A stretch of 42,777 nt of DNA from Balneolaceae bacterium (GTDB lineage Bacteria > Bacteroidota > Rhodothermia > Balneolales > Balneolaceae). Shown here piece by piece: positions 9,001 through 16,781 of the stretch. The position numbers and the translations under genes are program-made. A model generated the notes under the pieces. It did no database searches. It was not told where the DNA came from and saw nothing but the letters and a program-made list of their open reading frames with translations. The stretch's first letter is position 1. Each line of letters begins with the position of its first letter. The DNA lies in contig PWWL01000390.1 of NCBI GenBank assembly GCA_003561515.1, forward strand, positions 1 to 42,777. Reading direction: 5' to 3'.

Positions 9001-10509
9001 TTGTTACGCTCGATTACGGTACTGATCTCAAGCCTGATGTTCGCCCTGCTCACCATTCAAGTGGCAGCTGGCACTGTTTCTGAGCAGGATGGCCGTTTTC
9101 TCGCTCTCGAATTTACAGGTACGTATTCTGAATTTCTCACGCAAGAGAACATCGAAAAAGCGCGTGCTCTTGGGGTCAACATCATCTTAACGGATGGTGA
9201 AGAACCTATCGACCACATCGATTTGTCAGAGTTCCTATTTATTCTTTCAGCCACTGAACGTTTTACTACACCTCACCTTCTTGGCATAAACCGAACGATC
9301 ATTGCCGAAAATCTTATTGATCGCTATCGGCAGCTGAACCAGCGCTATCCCGGAAGAATCTCAGCTGTAGAACTATTTCGCGATCCCCACGATATAAGTA
9401 ACCGGTTCCCTGTTGTTGCTTCACAGCTTGCCGATACCGTAGGTTCGTTAATCGAAACGCCGTTATTCTACACATCAAGATTTTTTGAAGCAGAAGCCCA
9501 GCCGCTCCCGTCAGGTTATCATTTCAGAGGCATGAATGTATCCCCAATTTCTGAGATTCATCAATTTCCCGCCCCCATAACAATATTCTCACCGGATGAG
9601 AAAGACTTGCGTAAATCGATGGTTCAGCTTCGTGAACTTCTTACAGCAGATACCGGCTACGAAAATTCAATACTGGTTCTGCCGGCAGGATGGTTACTGA
9701 AACTCATAGACGAGCGTCCGGCAACGGAAATTGCGCTTCGGGCTTTTACCTCGGGTGATACCGTGACACTTCCCCTTCCTGCACCTTCAGAAAAACCGCT
9801 TTCAATAAACTGGAGCGTGCTTTTTTTATTTCTGCTCTGGATCAGCTTTATGGTTCATTTCAGTTTTCAGCCAATGTACGTGCAATCGCTGCCGCGCTAT
9901 TTCTTGAATCACATTTTCTACGTGATTGATGTTATGGAGCACAGGATCAGAAATGCGCTTCCGGGGATCATTGTAATGGTTCAACACGCACTTTTAACGG
10001 GGCTCTTTCTGTTTGTAAGTGCAGAGATTCTGGTTTCAGAAACCGGCCTCAGCGCGCTCTCGTACCATTTTCCGGTGCTTTTTTTATCCGGCAACGAGCT
10101 GCTCTCGCTCTTTTTTTTGGGCGTGTTAATTGCTCTTGCAATGCAGTTCGTATCGGTACTCTGGATCCACCTGCTAAACAAAAAGCTTCAGTTTTTCAGC
10201 CAGACTCTGAACCTGTACAGCTGGCCGCTTCACATCAACCTGGCAATCGTTACACTGCTCGTAGTTTTTAACCAGACGGGAACGGCTGATTCAGTCATAG
10301 CCGGATTCAGTGTTCTTTTTGCTCTAACCTGGTTTATGAGTTTCAATGTAGCTGCAATTGATGCAGCCAGATTTCTCGACAATGGGAAAGTTGTAAACAT
10401 CTTTCTCACGGTGGGTCTTCACACGCTTATCGTAGTTTTACTTGTTTGGTACCTTTTGACGAACCCGGCCTTTATCGAACCGGTACAGCTGGCATTTTTT
10501 CTGCCATAG
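9001..10509 (+). CDS. Unrecognised polytopic membrane protein with exported N-terminal domain
   Basis: 502 residues, start TTG 9001: an in-frame stop is shared with the preceding gene and the resulting N-terminus is a good signal peptide ending near VAAG. ATG 9037 is the alternative. Residues ~25–265 form a soluble, probably periplasmic domain (repeated FLTQENIEKARALGVN, GINRTIIAENLIDRY), hinting at an alpha/beta fold, possibly glycosidase-like, but no catalytic motif is claimed. After that come about six membrane helices (roughly 270–287, 323–344, 357–392, 411–424, 432–453, 466–487). Fifteen bases downstream of the Lrp-type gene. Function unknown; the C-terminal half resembles Yip1-type or similar helical bundles only in hydrophobicity. 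Confidence 0.75.
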   Translation: MLRSITVLISSLMFALLTIQVAAGTVSEQDGRFLALEFTGTYSEFLTQENIEKARALGVNIILTDGEEPIDHIDLSEFLFILSATERFTTPHLLGINRTIIAENLIDRYRQLNQRYPGRISAVELFRDPHDISNRFPVVASQLADTVGSLIETPLFYTSRFFEAEAQPLPSGYHFRGMNVSPISEIHQFPAPITIFSPDEKDLRKSMVQLRELLTADTGYENSILVLPAGWLLKLIDERPATEIALRAFTSGDTVTLPLPAPSEKPLSINWSVLFLFLLWISFMVHFSFQPMYVQSLPRYFLNHIFYVIDVMEHRIRNALPGIIVMVQHALLTGLFLFVSAEILVSETGLSALSYHFPVLFLSGNELLSLFFLGVLIALAMQFVSVLWIHLLNKKLQFFSQTLNLYSWPLHINLAIVTLLVVFNQTGTADSVIAGFSVLFALTWFMSFNVAAIDAARFLDNGKVVNIFLTVGLHTLIVVLLVWYLLTNPAFIEPVQLAFFLP

Positions 10510-10585
10510 AGTTTTGCCTTAAAGCTTTTGTTAGGGGGAAACATCTGACGTACTAACGTTCTAAATACTGAGAGTCTTGAAACAT

Positions 10586-10613
10586 CAATCTTGGCTTGGC
10601 AGCGCTAAGATTG
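10586..10613. terminator. Possible bidirectional terminator between convergent genes
   Basis: CAATCTT (10586–10592) and AAGATTG (10607–10613) form a seven-base stem around a GC-rich 14-base loop in the 108-base gap between the membrane-protein gene and rpoN, which converge. No T-run follows, so this is tentative. Confidence 0.35.
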
Positions 10614-10617
10614 TAAC

Positions 10618-12156
10618 TCAGATAATCTGCTTTCTAAGACGGGCAACCGGAAGCTGGAGCTGTTCACGGTATTTGCTGACGGTGCGGCGAGCCACTTTAA
10701 AACCTTTTTTCCGCAGGATATTTGCCAGCGCCTGATCGCTCAGCGGCTTGCTCTTATCCTCTTTATCAATCACATTTTGAAGGATGTTCTTCACCTCGCG
10801 GCTCGAAACATCCTCACCACTCTCGGTTTCCAGGCCTTCGCTGAAGAAATACTTTAGTTCAAAAACCCCGAAGTGGGTTTGAACATACTTGCCGTTTACC
10901 ACTCTCGATACAGTGGAAATATCCATCTCAATTCTCTCTGCAACGTCTTTCAATATCATTGGCTTAAGTCCGTCGCCATGCTTGAAAAAATCCTGCTGTA
11001 GTTCAACAATTGTGCGCATCGTCTTCATCAGAGTGTTTTGCCGCTGCCTGATGGATTCAATAAACCACTGAGCTGATTCCACTTTTTCTTTGATAAAGGT
11101 TCGGGCCTGCTTGTCGGCTCCATTGCCTTTCTGTTTCTTCAAATCGTCCCACATTGCCTTGTACTCCGGAGAAACTCGCAGAGGTGGTACGTTTCTGTGA
11201 TTAAGGCGAATCATAAATTCTCCTTCCCCGCTCTCGTCACTTTTATCAGCAGGCTCGAAATAGACTTCGAAGTCAGGCTCAATATATTGTCTTGATTCCG
11301 ATTCCGGGGTGCTTACTGCGCCGGGCCTGGGGTTTAAAGCTCTTACAAGATCAAACATCTGCTTTAACGCCTCATCATCCACATCAAGACGCTTTTTTAG
11401 TTTCTCGAAATGTTTTTTCTCGAATGAATCCCATTCATCTTCAAGCATTCTGGCGGTTAACTTTCTTACTTCCGGATCACCATCGGTAAGTTTTACCTGA
11501 CACAGAAGGCAGTCCCTGAGATTGCGGGAGGCAATACCGACCGGCTCGAGGCTTTGAATCATTTTTCGAACTTTTTCAACCTGGTTGCTGCTCACCAGCT
11601 TACCATGGTTAAAAGCGATATTGTCGACTACGGCTTCTATGTCTCTTCTGAAATAGCCATCTTCATCCAGCGACCCAATTATTTGATCTGCAATAAGTAA
11701 TTCTTCATCATCCAGGTCGAGCAATGTTACCTGCTGTTCGAGTTCTTCGAGCAGACTTTCGTGATAAGGATTGGGCAGATCCCGCCACTCTTCATCACCG
11801 CCGGCCATGCTTCCGCTTTGATAAGTGTTGCCATCAAATTCGGTATTATGAAGAAAGGATTCCCAGTCGATCTCTTCATTTTTATCAACCGGGTCCAAAT
11901 CGGGATCCTCTTCTCCTGAAGCCTCCGCCTCAGCGTTATCCCACTCTTTTTCTTCCCGTTCGGTTTCTGTAAGTGACTCCTCAATCGTATCAGGATCTGC
12001 CTCTTCCAGAACCGGATTCATTTCTATCTCTTCTTTTATTCGCTGCTCCAGGCCTATGGTTGGCAGCTGCAGTAACTTCACAAACTGTATTTGCTGAGGA
12101 GATAGCTTTTGCTGCAGACTTTGCTTTTGCGATATGTTTTGTCCGGTTTTCAGCAT
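10618..12156 (-). CDS. rpoN: RNA polymerase sigma-54 factor RpoN
   Basis: 512 residues. Sigma-54 directs RNA polymerase to –24/–12 promoters and needs AAA+ enhancer-binding activators. Region I is the glutamine/leucine-rich activator-contact segment (about 8–55, with QKLSPQQIQFVKLLQLP and EMNPVLEE). Region II (about 58–110) is strongly acidic. The core-binding and HTH regions follow (DISTVSRVVNGKYVQTHFGVFEL), and the C-terminal RpoN box is intact (ARRTVSKYREQL). The gene starts six bases after the DUF3109 gene, so the two are cotranscribed. No sigma-54 activator is encoded in the window. Confidence 0.97.
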   Translation of the reverse strand: MLKTGQNISQKQSLQQKLSPQQIQFVKLLQLPTIGLEQRIKEEIEMNPVLEEADPDTIEESLTETEREEKEWDNAEAEASGEEDPDLDPVDKNEEIDWESFLHNTEFDGNTYQSGSMAGGDEEWRDLPNPYHESLLEELEQQVTLLDLDDEELLIADQIIGSLDEDGYFRRDIEAVVDNIAFNHGKLVSSNQVEKVRKMIQSLEPVGIASRNLRDCLLCQVKLTDGDPEVRKLTARMLEDEWDSFEKKHFEKLKKRLDVDDEALKQMFDLVRALNPRPGAVSTPESESRQYIEPDFEVYFEPADKSDESGEGEFMIRLNHRNVPPLRVSPEYKAMWDDLKKQKGNGADKQARTFIKEKVESAQWFIESIRQRQNTLMKTMRTIVELQQDFFKHGDGLKPMILKDVAERIEMDISTVSRVVNGKYVQTHFGVFELKYFFSEGLETESGEDVSSREVKNILQNVIDKEDKSKPLSDQALANILRKKGFKVARRTVSKYREQLQLPVARLRKQII

Positions 12157-12162
12157 TTACTT

Positions 12163-12738
12163 CTATCCACTTCTCACCTCACTGCATGCTTCCTGAAAAC
12201 GATTGTACCAATCGCGACCATATCGTCTGACGAGAGCTGATTCCAGAAAGTCTGCAAGATAAGTGCCGTTCTTCTCGCCGTTCTTGCAGCCTGCTGAGCA
12301 AAGCTCAGGAATATATTCAAAATTAGCATAATCCATACCTGCTATATGCTTTAACCTTACCGGATATAAATGGCAGCTGACCGGTTTTTCCCAGTTAAAC
12401 CTGCCCTGGTAATAAGCTGCCTGAATAGCGCAGGTTGCGATACCATATTCGTTTTTTTGAACAAATATGCATTCCCCCGAGTCCACGCAATTAATTTCGT
12501 AGCCTTCTTCGCTATTGCCAATAACAACGCCTTCAGCTTCGGCTTTTTTAACCGCCTCAGGATCGAGATCATCTTTCAGCTGTCTGAATGCTTTGCGAAG
12601 AACCGGAATTTCACTTTTTGAAACGGGTGCTCCCGCATCGCCAACAACGCAGCATGCTCCTTTGCAACGGCTTACGTCACATTCAAATTTTGCAGTTGCA
12701 ATGTCCTCCGATAATATTACATCATCTACACGAATCAT
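12163..12738 (-). CDS. DUF3109 family cysteine-rich protein
   Basis: 191 residues matching the DUF3109 family, related to the YkgJ-type cysteine-cluster proteins. The N-terminal cysteines C20, C25, C29 and C30 (in CDVSRCKGACC), plus later NCVDSGEC, TCAIQAAY, SCHLYPVR and LCSAGC segments, suggest a metal or iron–sulfur site. The biochemical role is not known. It is the first gene of a two-gene unit with rpoN, separated by six bases. Start is ATG 12738. About 250 bases upstream, up to dprA, hold no other convincing gene, so the promoter should lie there. Family assignment is firm; function is open. Confidence 0.88.
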   Translation of the reverse strand: MIRVDDVILSEDIATAKFECDVSRCKGACCVVGDAGAPVSKSEIPVLRKAFRQLKDDLDPEAVKKAEAEGVVIGNSEEGYEINCVDSGECIFVQKNEYGIATCAIQAAYYQGRFNWEKPVSCHLYPVRLKHIAGMDYANFEYIPELCSAGCKNGEKNGTYLADFLESALVRRYGRDWYNRFQEACSEVRSG

Positions 12739-12988
12739 AAATCAATATTCAAAGAAACAAAAAACATTGCTCTGCAAAAAGCGTACGCATGTTACATATT
12801 TACTTTAGAGTATTCGAAAGTTTAAAGGTAAGGAAATTTAAACCCTGAAACTTATGCTTGAGAGGCGAAATGAGAAGTTCACAACTCATATCTGATGCTC
12901 TAAGTGCCAATATCCTGCATTTCTTGGTTTCAATCAGAAGTCTAAGTTCCGAAACTGATGTTCGCCCCCGATGCCTGAAACCCACAAC

Positions 12989-14113
12989 TTAACAGAGCTC
13001 AAAATACTTTCCGGCTCGCTGCTTAATTGCGCCTTTCATCTCAAGTTCGAGCATCACTGAATGAAGTTTGTACACGGGTTCGCCGACCAGTTCGCTAATT
13101 TTATCAATGTGGATAGGCTCATCATTGAATATACTGCAGAGTTTTTTTTCGCTGTCGGTGAGCTCGAGCAGAGTCCATTGCTGCGGTTTTTTACCCATAT
13201 CGGATGATGGTGAATCTATGGTTTCAACCGAAATTTCTTCCAGAATATGATCGATTGATTGCACCAGTTTTCCCTGTCCTGTTCTGATCAGGTAATTACA
13301 CCCCTCTCCACGAACATGGTTAAGAGGGTGTGGAACCACGAAAACTTCACGATTTTGGTCGAGTGCATACCTCGCTGTGATCATGCTTCCTCCCTTAATA
13401 CCGCTCTCTACAACCAGAATGCCGTGACTCATTCCGCTAACGATCCGATTTCTTCCCGGAAAATTAACCGCATCTGGCGCTGTACCCGGTGGGTATTCAC
13501 TTGCAACAGCTCCGCCCAGTTCGATTATCTCTTTCACCAAAGACGTATTTTTGGAAGGATAAATTACATCAATACCAGATCCAAGAATGGCTATAGTCTT
13601 GCCTCCTGACTTAAGTGCGGTTTGGTGGGCTTTTGTGTCTACGCCATAAGCCAGCCCGCTATTAATTGTAAGGCCATAATTTACCAGCGCTGCGCCCCAC
13701 CGTTCTGTTTGCTTAAGTCCATATTTTCCCGGGTTGCGCGTGCCAACCACTGCAACCCCGTTTGTCCTGAAAACATCCCGGTCACCTTTATACCATAGCA
13801 GTACTGGCGGATCGTAGATATGCTTCAGCAGTTCCGGATAAGCGTCATCATCAATGGAAAGCAGCGAAGCATTGCACTTTTCAGTGCGTTCAAGAATCCG
13901 GTCGGCTTCATGCCAGTTTTTGAATGCCAGAAGATTTTTAATTACCTGATCACCAATTCCGTCAACCTTCATCAGCTGCGACGGTTTCATCTCAAAGATC
14001 TCCTCTGCAGAATTCGCTCCCGATTTCTGTATCAGCATCTTTGATCTCTGGTTTCCCAGGCCGGGAACCAGCATCAGTGCGATTAACGCCCTATAGTGAC
14101 TCCTCTGTTTCAA
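12989..14113 (-). CDS. dprA: DNA-processing protein DprA
   Basis: 374 residues. DprA binds incoming single-stranded DNA and loads RecA during natural transformation. The order is an N-terminal helix-hairpin-helix/SAM-like region (about 10–70, with KVDGIGDQVIKNLL), the Rossmann DprA core beginning near G124 (GTRNPGKYG) with GSGIDVIYPSKN and FPGRNRIVSG, and a C-terminal winged helix (about 310–374) that in other species contributes to partner binding. The start at ATG 14113 overlaps the end of obgE by 23 bases; a second ATG at 14074 would cut into the conserved first helix. Last gene of the pyrC–dprA cluster. Other competence genes are not in the window. Confidence 0.95.
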   Translation of the reverse strand: MKQRSHYRALIALMLVPGLGNQRSKMLIQKSGANSAEEIFEMKPSQLMKVDGIGDQVIKNLLAFKNWHEADRILERTEKCNASLLSIDDDAYPELLKHIYDPPVLLWYKGDRDVFRTNGVAVVGTRNPGKYGLKQTERWGAALVNYGLTINSGLAYGVDTKAHQTALKSGGKTIAILGSGIDVIYPSKNTSLVKEIIELGGAVASEYPPGTAPDAVNFPGRNRIVSGMSHGILVVESGIKGGSMITARYALDQNREVFVVPHPLNHVRGEGCNYLIRTGQGKLVQSIDHILEEISVETIDSPSSDMGKKPQQWTLLELTDSEKKLCSIFNDEPIHIDKISELVGEPVYKLHSVMLELEMKGAIKQRAGKYFELC

Positions 14114-15089
14114 GATCCTGAAGTTTTGCCCAGATCATCTCTTTAAGCTCATCAATGTTATGCCTGGTTGCGGACGAAATCTCTATGATCTCCACATCAT
14201 CGTCGATATCCGGTTTTTCCTCGAGCTCAAAGCCCTCTTTTAAATCCATTTTTGTAATTGCCAATACGCGGGGCTTATCGAGCAGGTCGGGCCTGTATTC
14301 TTCCAGCTCGTGTAGCAATGCGCGGTATTCTCCGGCAATATCGCTGTCGCAGCCCACCATAAACAGCAGCAGGTTATTCCGCTCGATGTGTCGAAGAAAC
14401 TGCAGGCCAAGCCCCTTGCCTTCGTGTGCATCCTCGATAATTCCGGGTATATCGGCCATCACAAAGCTCCTGTAATCAGAAAAAGTGACTACACCAAGGT
14501 TGGGTTCAAGTGTGGTAAATGGGTAGGCAGCCACCTTGGGGCGTGCTTCGGAGAGAGCCGATAAGAGCGTGCTCTTGCCGGCATTCGGAAATCCCACCAA
14601 CCCCACATCAGCAATAAGCTTTAGTTCAAGTTCAACAACGCGCTCTTCTCCGTCTTTACCTTCCTGCGCATGCTGAGGCGTTTGATTTGTAGCACTCTTG
14701 AAGTGCCAGTTTCCAAGGCCTCCTTCACCGCCTTTTGCAATTATCAGACGCTCCCCATCTTCCGTTATTTCACCCAAACGCTCTTTGGTGTCGGCATCAA
14801 ACACGACCGTGCCGAGTGGCACCTCCAGCAGCTGCGACTGACCGTCTTTACCGGTTTTCCGTGAAGTGTGGCCATGTCCGCCAGGTTTAGCCTTTACATA
14901 TTTTCTGTAACGGAGGTCTAGAAGCGTGTTTAACTGCTTGTTGCCTACCAATACTACATCGCCGCCTTTACCGCCGTCGCCGCCATCCGGCCCGCCCTTT
15001 GGCACATACTTCTCACGTCTGAAATGTGCCATGCCATCTCCACCGCGACCGGCTGTTACATATATTTTTGCGTAATCGGCGAACCTCAT
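14091..15089 (-). CDS. obgE: GTPase ObgE/CgtA
   Basis: 332 residues. Essential GTPase that associates with the 50S ribosomal subunit and links ribosome maturation to stress. The glycine-rich Obg fold occupies residues 1–158 (GRGGDGMAHFRREKYVPKGG, PDGGDGGKGGDV). The G domain follows with P-loop GFPNAGKS at 166–173, the YPFTTLEPN switch, DIPGIIE (G3) and ITKMDL (G4). The variable C-terminal OCT domain of longer Obg proteins is absent, as in many Bacteroidota. Gap to accD upstream is 72 bases; dprA overlaps its end. Confidence 0.97.
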   Translation of the reverse strand: MRFADYAKIYVTAGRGGDGMAHFRREKYVPKGGPDGGDGGKGGDVVLVGNKQLNTLLDLRYRKYVKAKPGGHGHTSRKTGKDGQSQLLEVPLGTVVFDADTKERLGEITEDGERLIIAKGGEGGLGNWHFKSATNQTPQHAQEGKDGEERVVELELKLIADVGLVGFPNAGKSTLLSALSEARPKVAAYPFTTLEPNLGVVTFSDYRSFVMADIPGIIEDAHEGKGLGLQFLRHIERNNLLLFMVGCDSDIAGEYRALLHELEEYRPDLLDKPRVLAITKMDLKEGFELEEKPDIDDDVEIIEISSATRHNIDELKEMIWAKLQDLETEESL

Positions 15090-15161
15090 GGTTGGCTTTC
15101 TCTTTCTTATGTTTAATTTTTTAAAGGGCCCGGCCTTGACCGTTAACTGCTAAGCGACGAC

Positions 15162-16019
15162 TTATTTTTTCCCGATGCCGTTACTTGATAAAATCTTCAG
15201 AAGGCGAGTCAGCTTTATCTTCATTTTAGTACGCGGCACAATGAAATCCAGAAAACCATGATCCACCAAATATTCCGCTGTTTGAAAGCCTTCCGGAAGA
15301 TCGCGACCTATGGTTTGTCTTATTACCCTTGGGCCAGCAAAACCGATAAGTGAGCCGGGTTCAGCAATATTGAAATCACCCAACATCGCATAGCTCGCCG
15401 TTACACCACCGGTAGTCGGGTTGGTCATCACAGAAATATAAGGCACCTTTGCTTTGTCGAGCTGTGCCAGTTTTGCAGAAGTTTTGGCCATTTGCATCAG
15501 GCTAAGCACGCTTTCCATCATACGCGCACCACCCGACTGCGAGATGATGATAAGCGGAAACTTCTTCTCGCGGGCATGATCGATAGCCACGCCAAGCCTT
15601 TCACCAACAACAGAGCCCATGCTGCCGCCTATGAATCCAAAGTCCATACAGGCGATTACAACATCGTGGCCGCCCATTTTACCGACACCAACCCTTGCAG
15701 CATCCGATAGTCCCGACTTGTTCTGAGATTCCTTGAGCCTGTCGGAATACTTCTTCCTATCCACAAACTCAAGCGGATCTACGGGCATAATGTCATTGGC
15801 AATTTCCTCAAACTTGCCGTCGTCAAATAGAAATGAGAAGTACTCACTGCTGCCGATTCTGAAGTGGTAACCGCTGATCGGGTCCACCCATATATTTTCT
15901 TCAAGTTCGCGCCGGTGAATAGTATCCCCTGTCTCCGGAACCTTTATCCAGACGCCCTCAGGCATGTCTTTCTTTTTGTCGGTCTGTATATTGGTATCTT
16001 TTCTTTTAAACCAGGACAT
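15162..16019 (-). CDS. accD: Acetyl-CoA carboxylase carboxyltransferase beta subunit, zinc ribbon degenerate
   Basis: 285 residues, normal for AccD, which with AccA transfers the carboxyl group from biotin to acetyl-CoA in fatty-acid synthesis. The crotonase-like core is intact (GKMGGHDVVIACMDFGFIGGSMGSVVGE, ISQSGGARMMES, TNPTTGGVTASYAMLGD, GFAGPRVIRQTIG). The N-terminal zinc ribbon is recognisable by surrounding residues (GVWIK, RRELEENIWV, GYHFRIGSSEYF), but the four expected cysteines are V27, T30, D46 and S49, so it cannot bind zinc in the usual way. The frame is undisturbed and start ATG 16019 fits the family's MSWFKRK opening. Member of the tsaB–accD–obgE–dprA run. Confidence 0.95.
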   Translation of the reverse strand: MSWFKRKDTNIQTDKKKDMPEGVWIKVPETGDTIHRRELEENIWVDPISGYHFRIGSSEYFSFLFDDGKFEEIANDIMPVDPLEFVDRKKYSDRLKESQNKSGLSDAARVGVGKMGGHDVVIACMDFGFIGGSMGSVVGERLGVAIDHAREKKFPLIIISQSGGARMMESVLSLMQMAKTSAKLAQLDKAKVPYISVMTNPTTGGVTASYAMLGDFNIAEPGSLIGFAGPRVIRQTIGRDLPEGFQTAEYLVDHGFLDFIVPRTKMKIKLTRLLKILSSNGIGKK

Positions 16020-16080
16020 AGTCGTTGTTTTTAATTGGTTATCATAAAAAAATAATGAATATAGACCGAAGCAAAAATCT

Positions 16081-16749
16081 TTATCGGCGGATTGGCGAAT
16101 TATTTATCTGTGAAAGCGTCAGATAATCAGGCTCAAACAACACGGGGTCCTCTTTTTTAAAGTATTTCTTGAGGCCTGGATTTACGTACGCCCGAATCAG
16201 ATTCACCGCAGAAATACCCTGCGTTCCGATTGTTGCCACGCCATCGAGTGCTTCAGAAGACATTCTGTCCCAGCCTGTTCCCACAAGTACATCCTCTTTT
16301 AGGATGAGTTCCTCGAAACGGCTGATTTCAATTACCTCAGGCTCCGTTATGTTCGAAAAATCCGCGTTACACTGCTGCCAGTACAGATGCTGCCTGCGCG
16401 CATCTATCACCGAATGAATACGTTCACTGTGTCTGCCTTGCTCTACACCGGCGGCAAAAGAGAGAAGCGTTGGGAACGTGAACAGTGGCACATCCCTCTC
16501 GAACAGCAGCCCTTTTATGGCAGCAGCTCCAATTCTCAGTCCCGTGTACGAACCCGGGCCGTTACTGTACAACAAAGCTTCGAGATCCTGAACAGCAGCA
16601 TTTTCCCTGTCGAAGAGCTCCTTAATAAAGAGAAACGTTTTCTCTGAATGCACTCCCCTCCCTTCGGCCCTCTTTTCCGTAATCCTGCCGTTTTTACCCC
16701 GAAGGGCAACCGAACAAACAGGCGTTGAGGTTTCTATGGCTAAGATCAT
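16081..16749 (-). CDS. tsaB: tRNA threonylcarbamoyladenosine biosynthesis protein TsaB
   Basis: 222 residues of the ASKHA-fold TsaB/YeaZ family. TsaB is the non-catalytic scaffold that pairs with TsaD to make the t6A37 modification of ANN-decoding tRNAs. The N-terminal MILAIETSTPVCSVAL, the HSE segment and YSNGPGSYTGLRIG are family signatures; the metal-binding histidines of TsaD are absent, as expected. The C-terminal half is shorter and less conserved. Start ATG 16749 lies 32 bases after the DUF3857 gene and the stop 61 bases before accD, consistent with one transcript. Confidence 0.94.
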   Translation of the reverse strand: MILAIETSTPVCSVALRGKNGRITEKRAEGRGVHSEKTFLFIKELFDRENAAVQDLEALLYSNGPGSYTGLRIGAAAIKGLLFERDVPLFTFPTLLSFAAGVEQGRHSERIHSVIDARRQHLYWQQCNADFSNITEPEVIEISRFEELILKEDVLVGTGWDRMSSEALDGVATIGTQGISAVNLIRAYVNPGLKKYFKKEDPVLFEPDYLTLSQINNSPIRR

Positions 16750-16781
16750 GTTTACGTTTTGTGCCCGTTGGGCCGACTAAG

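Noticed and set aside
12739-12988. A 61-codon minus-strand frame between dprA and the DUF3109 gene
   Set aside because: No ribosome-binding site, no recognisable composition or neighbour logic; the region is better read as promoter space.
15162-16019. accD as a pseudogene because of the lost zinc ribbon
   Set aside because: The frame and the whole catalytic core are intact and the flanking ribbon residues are conserved, so substitution rather than decay is indicated.
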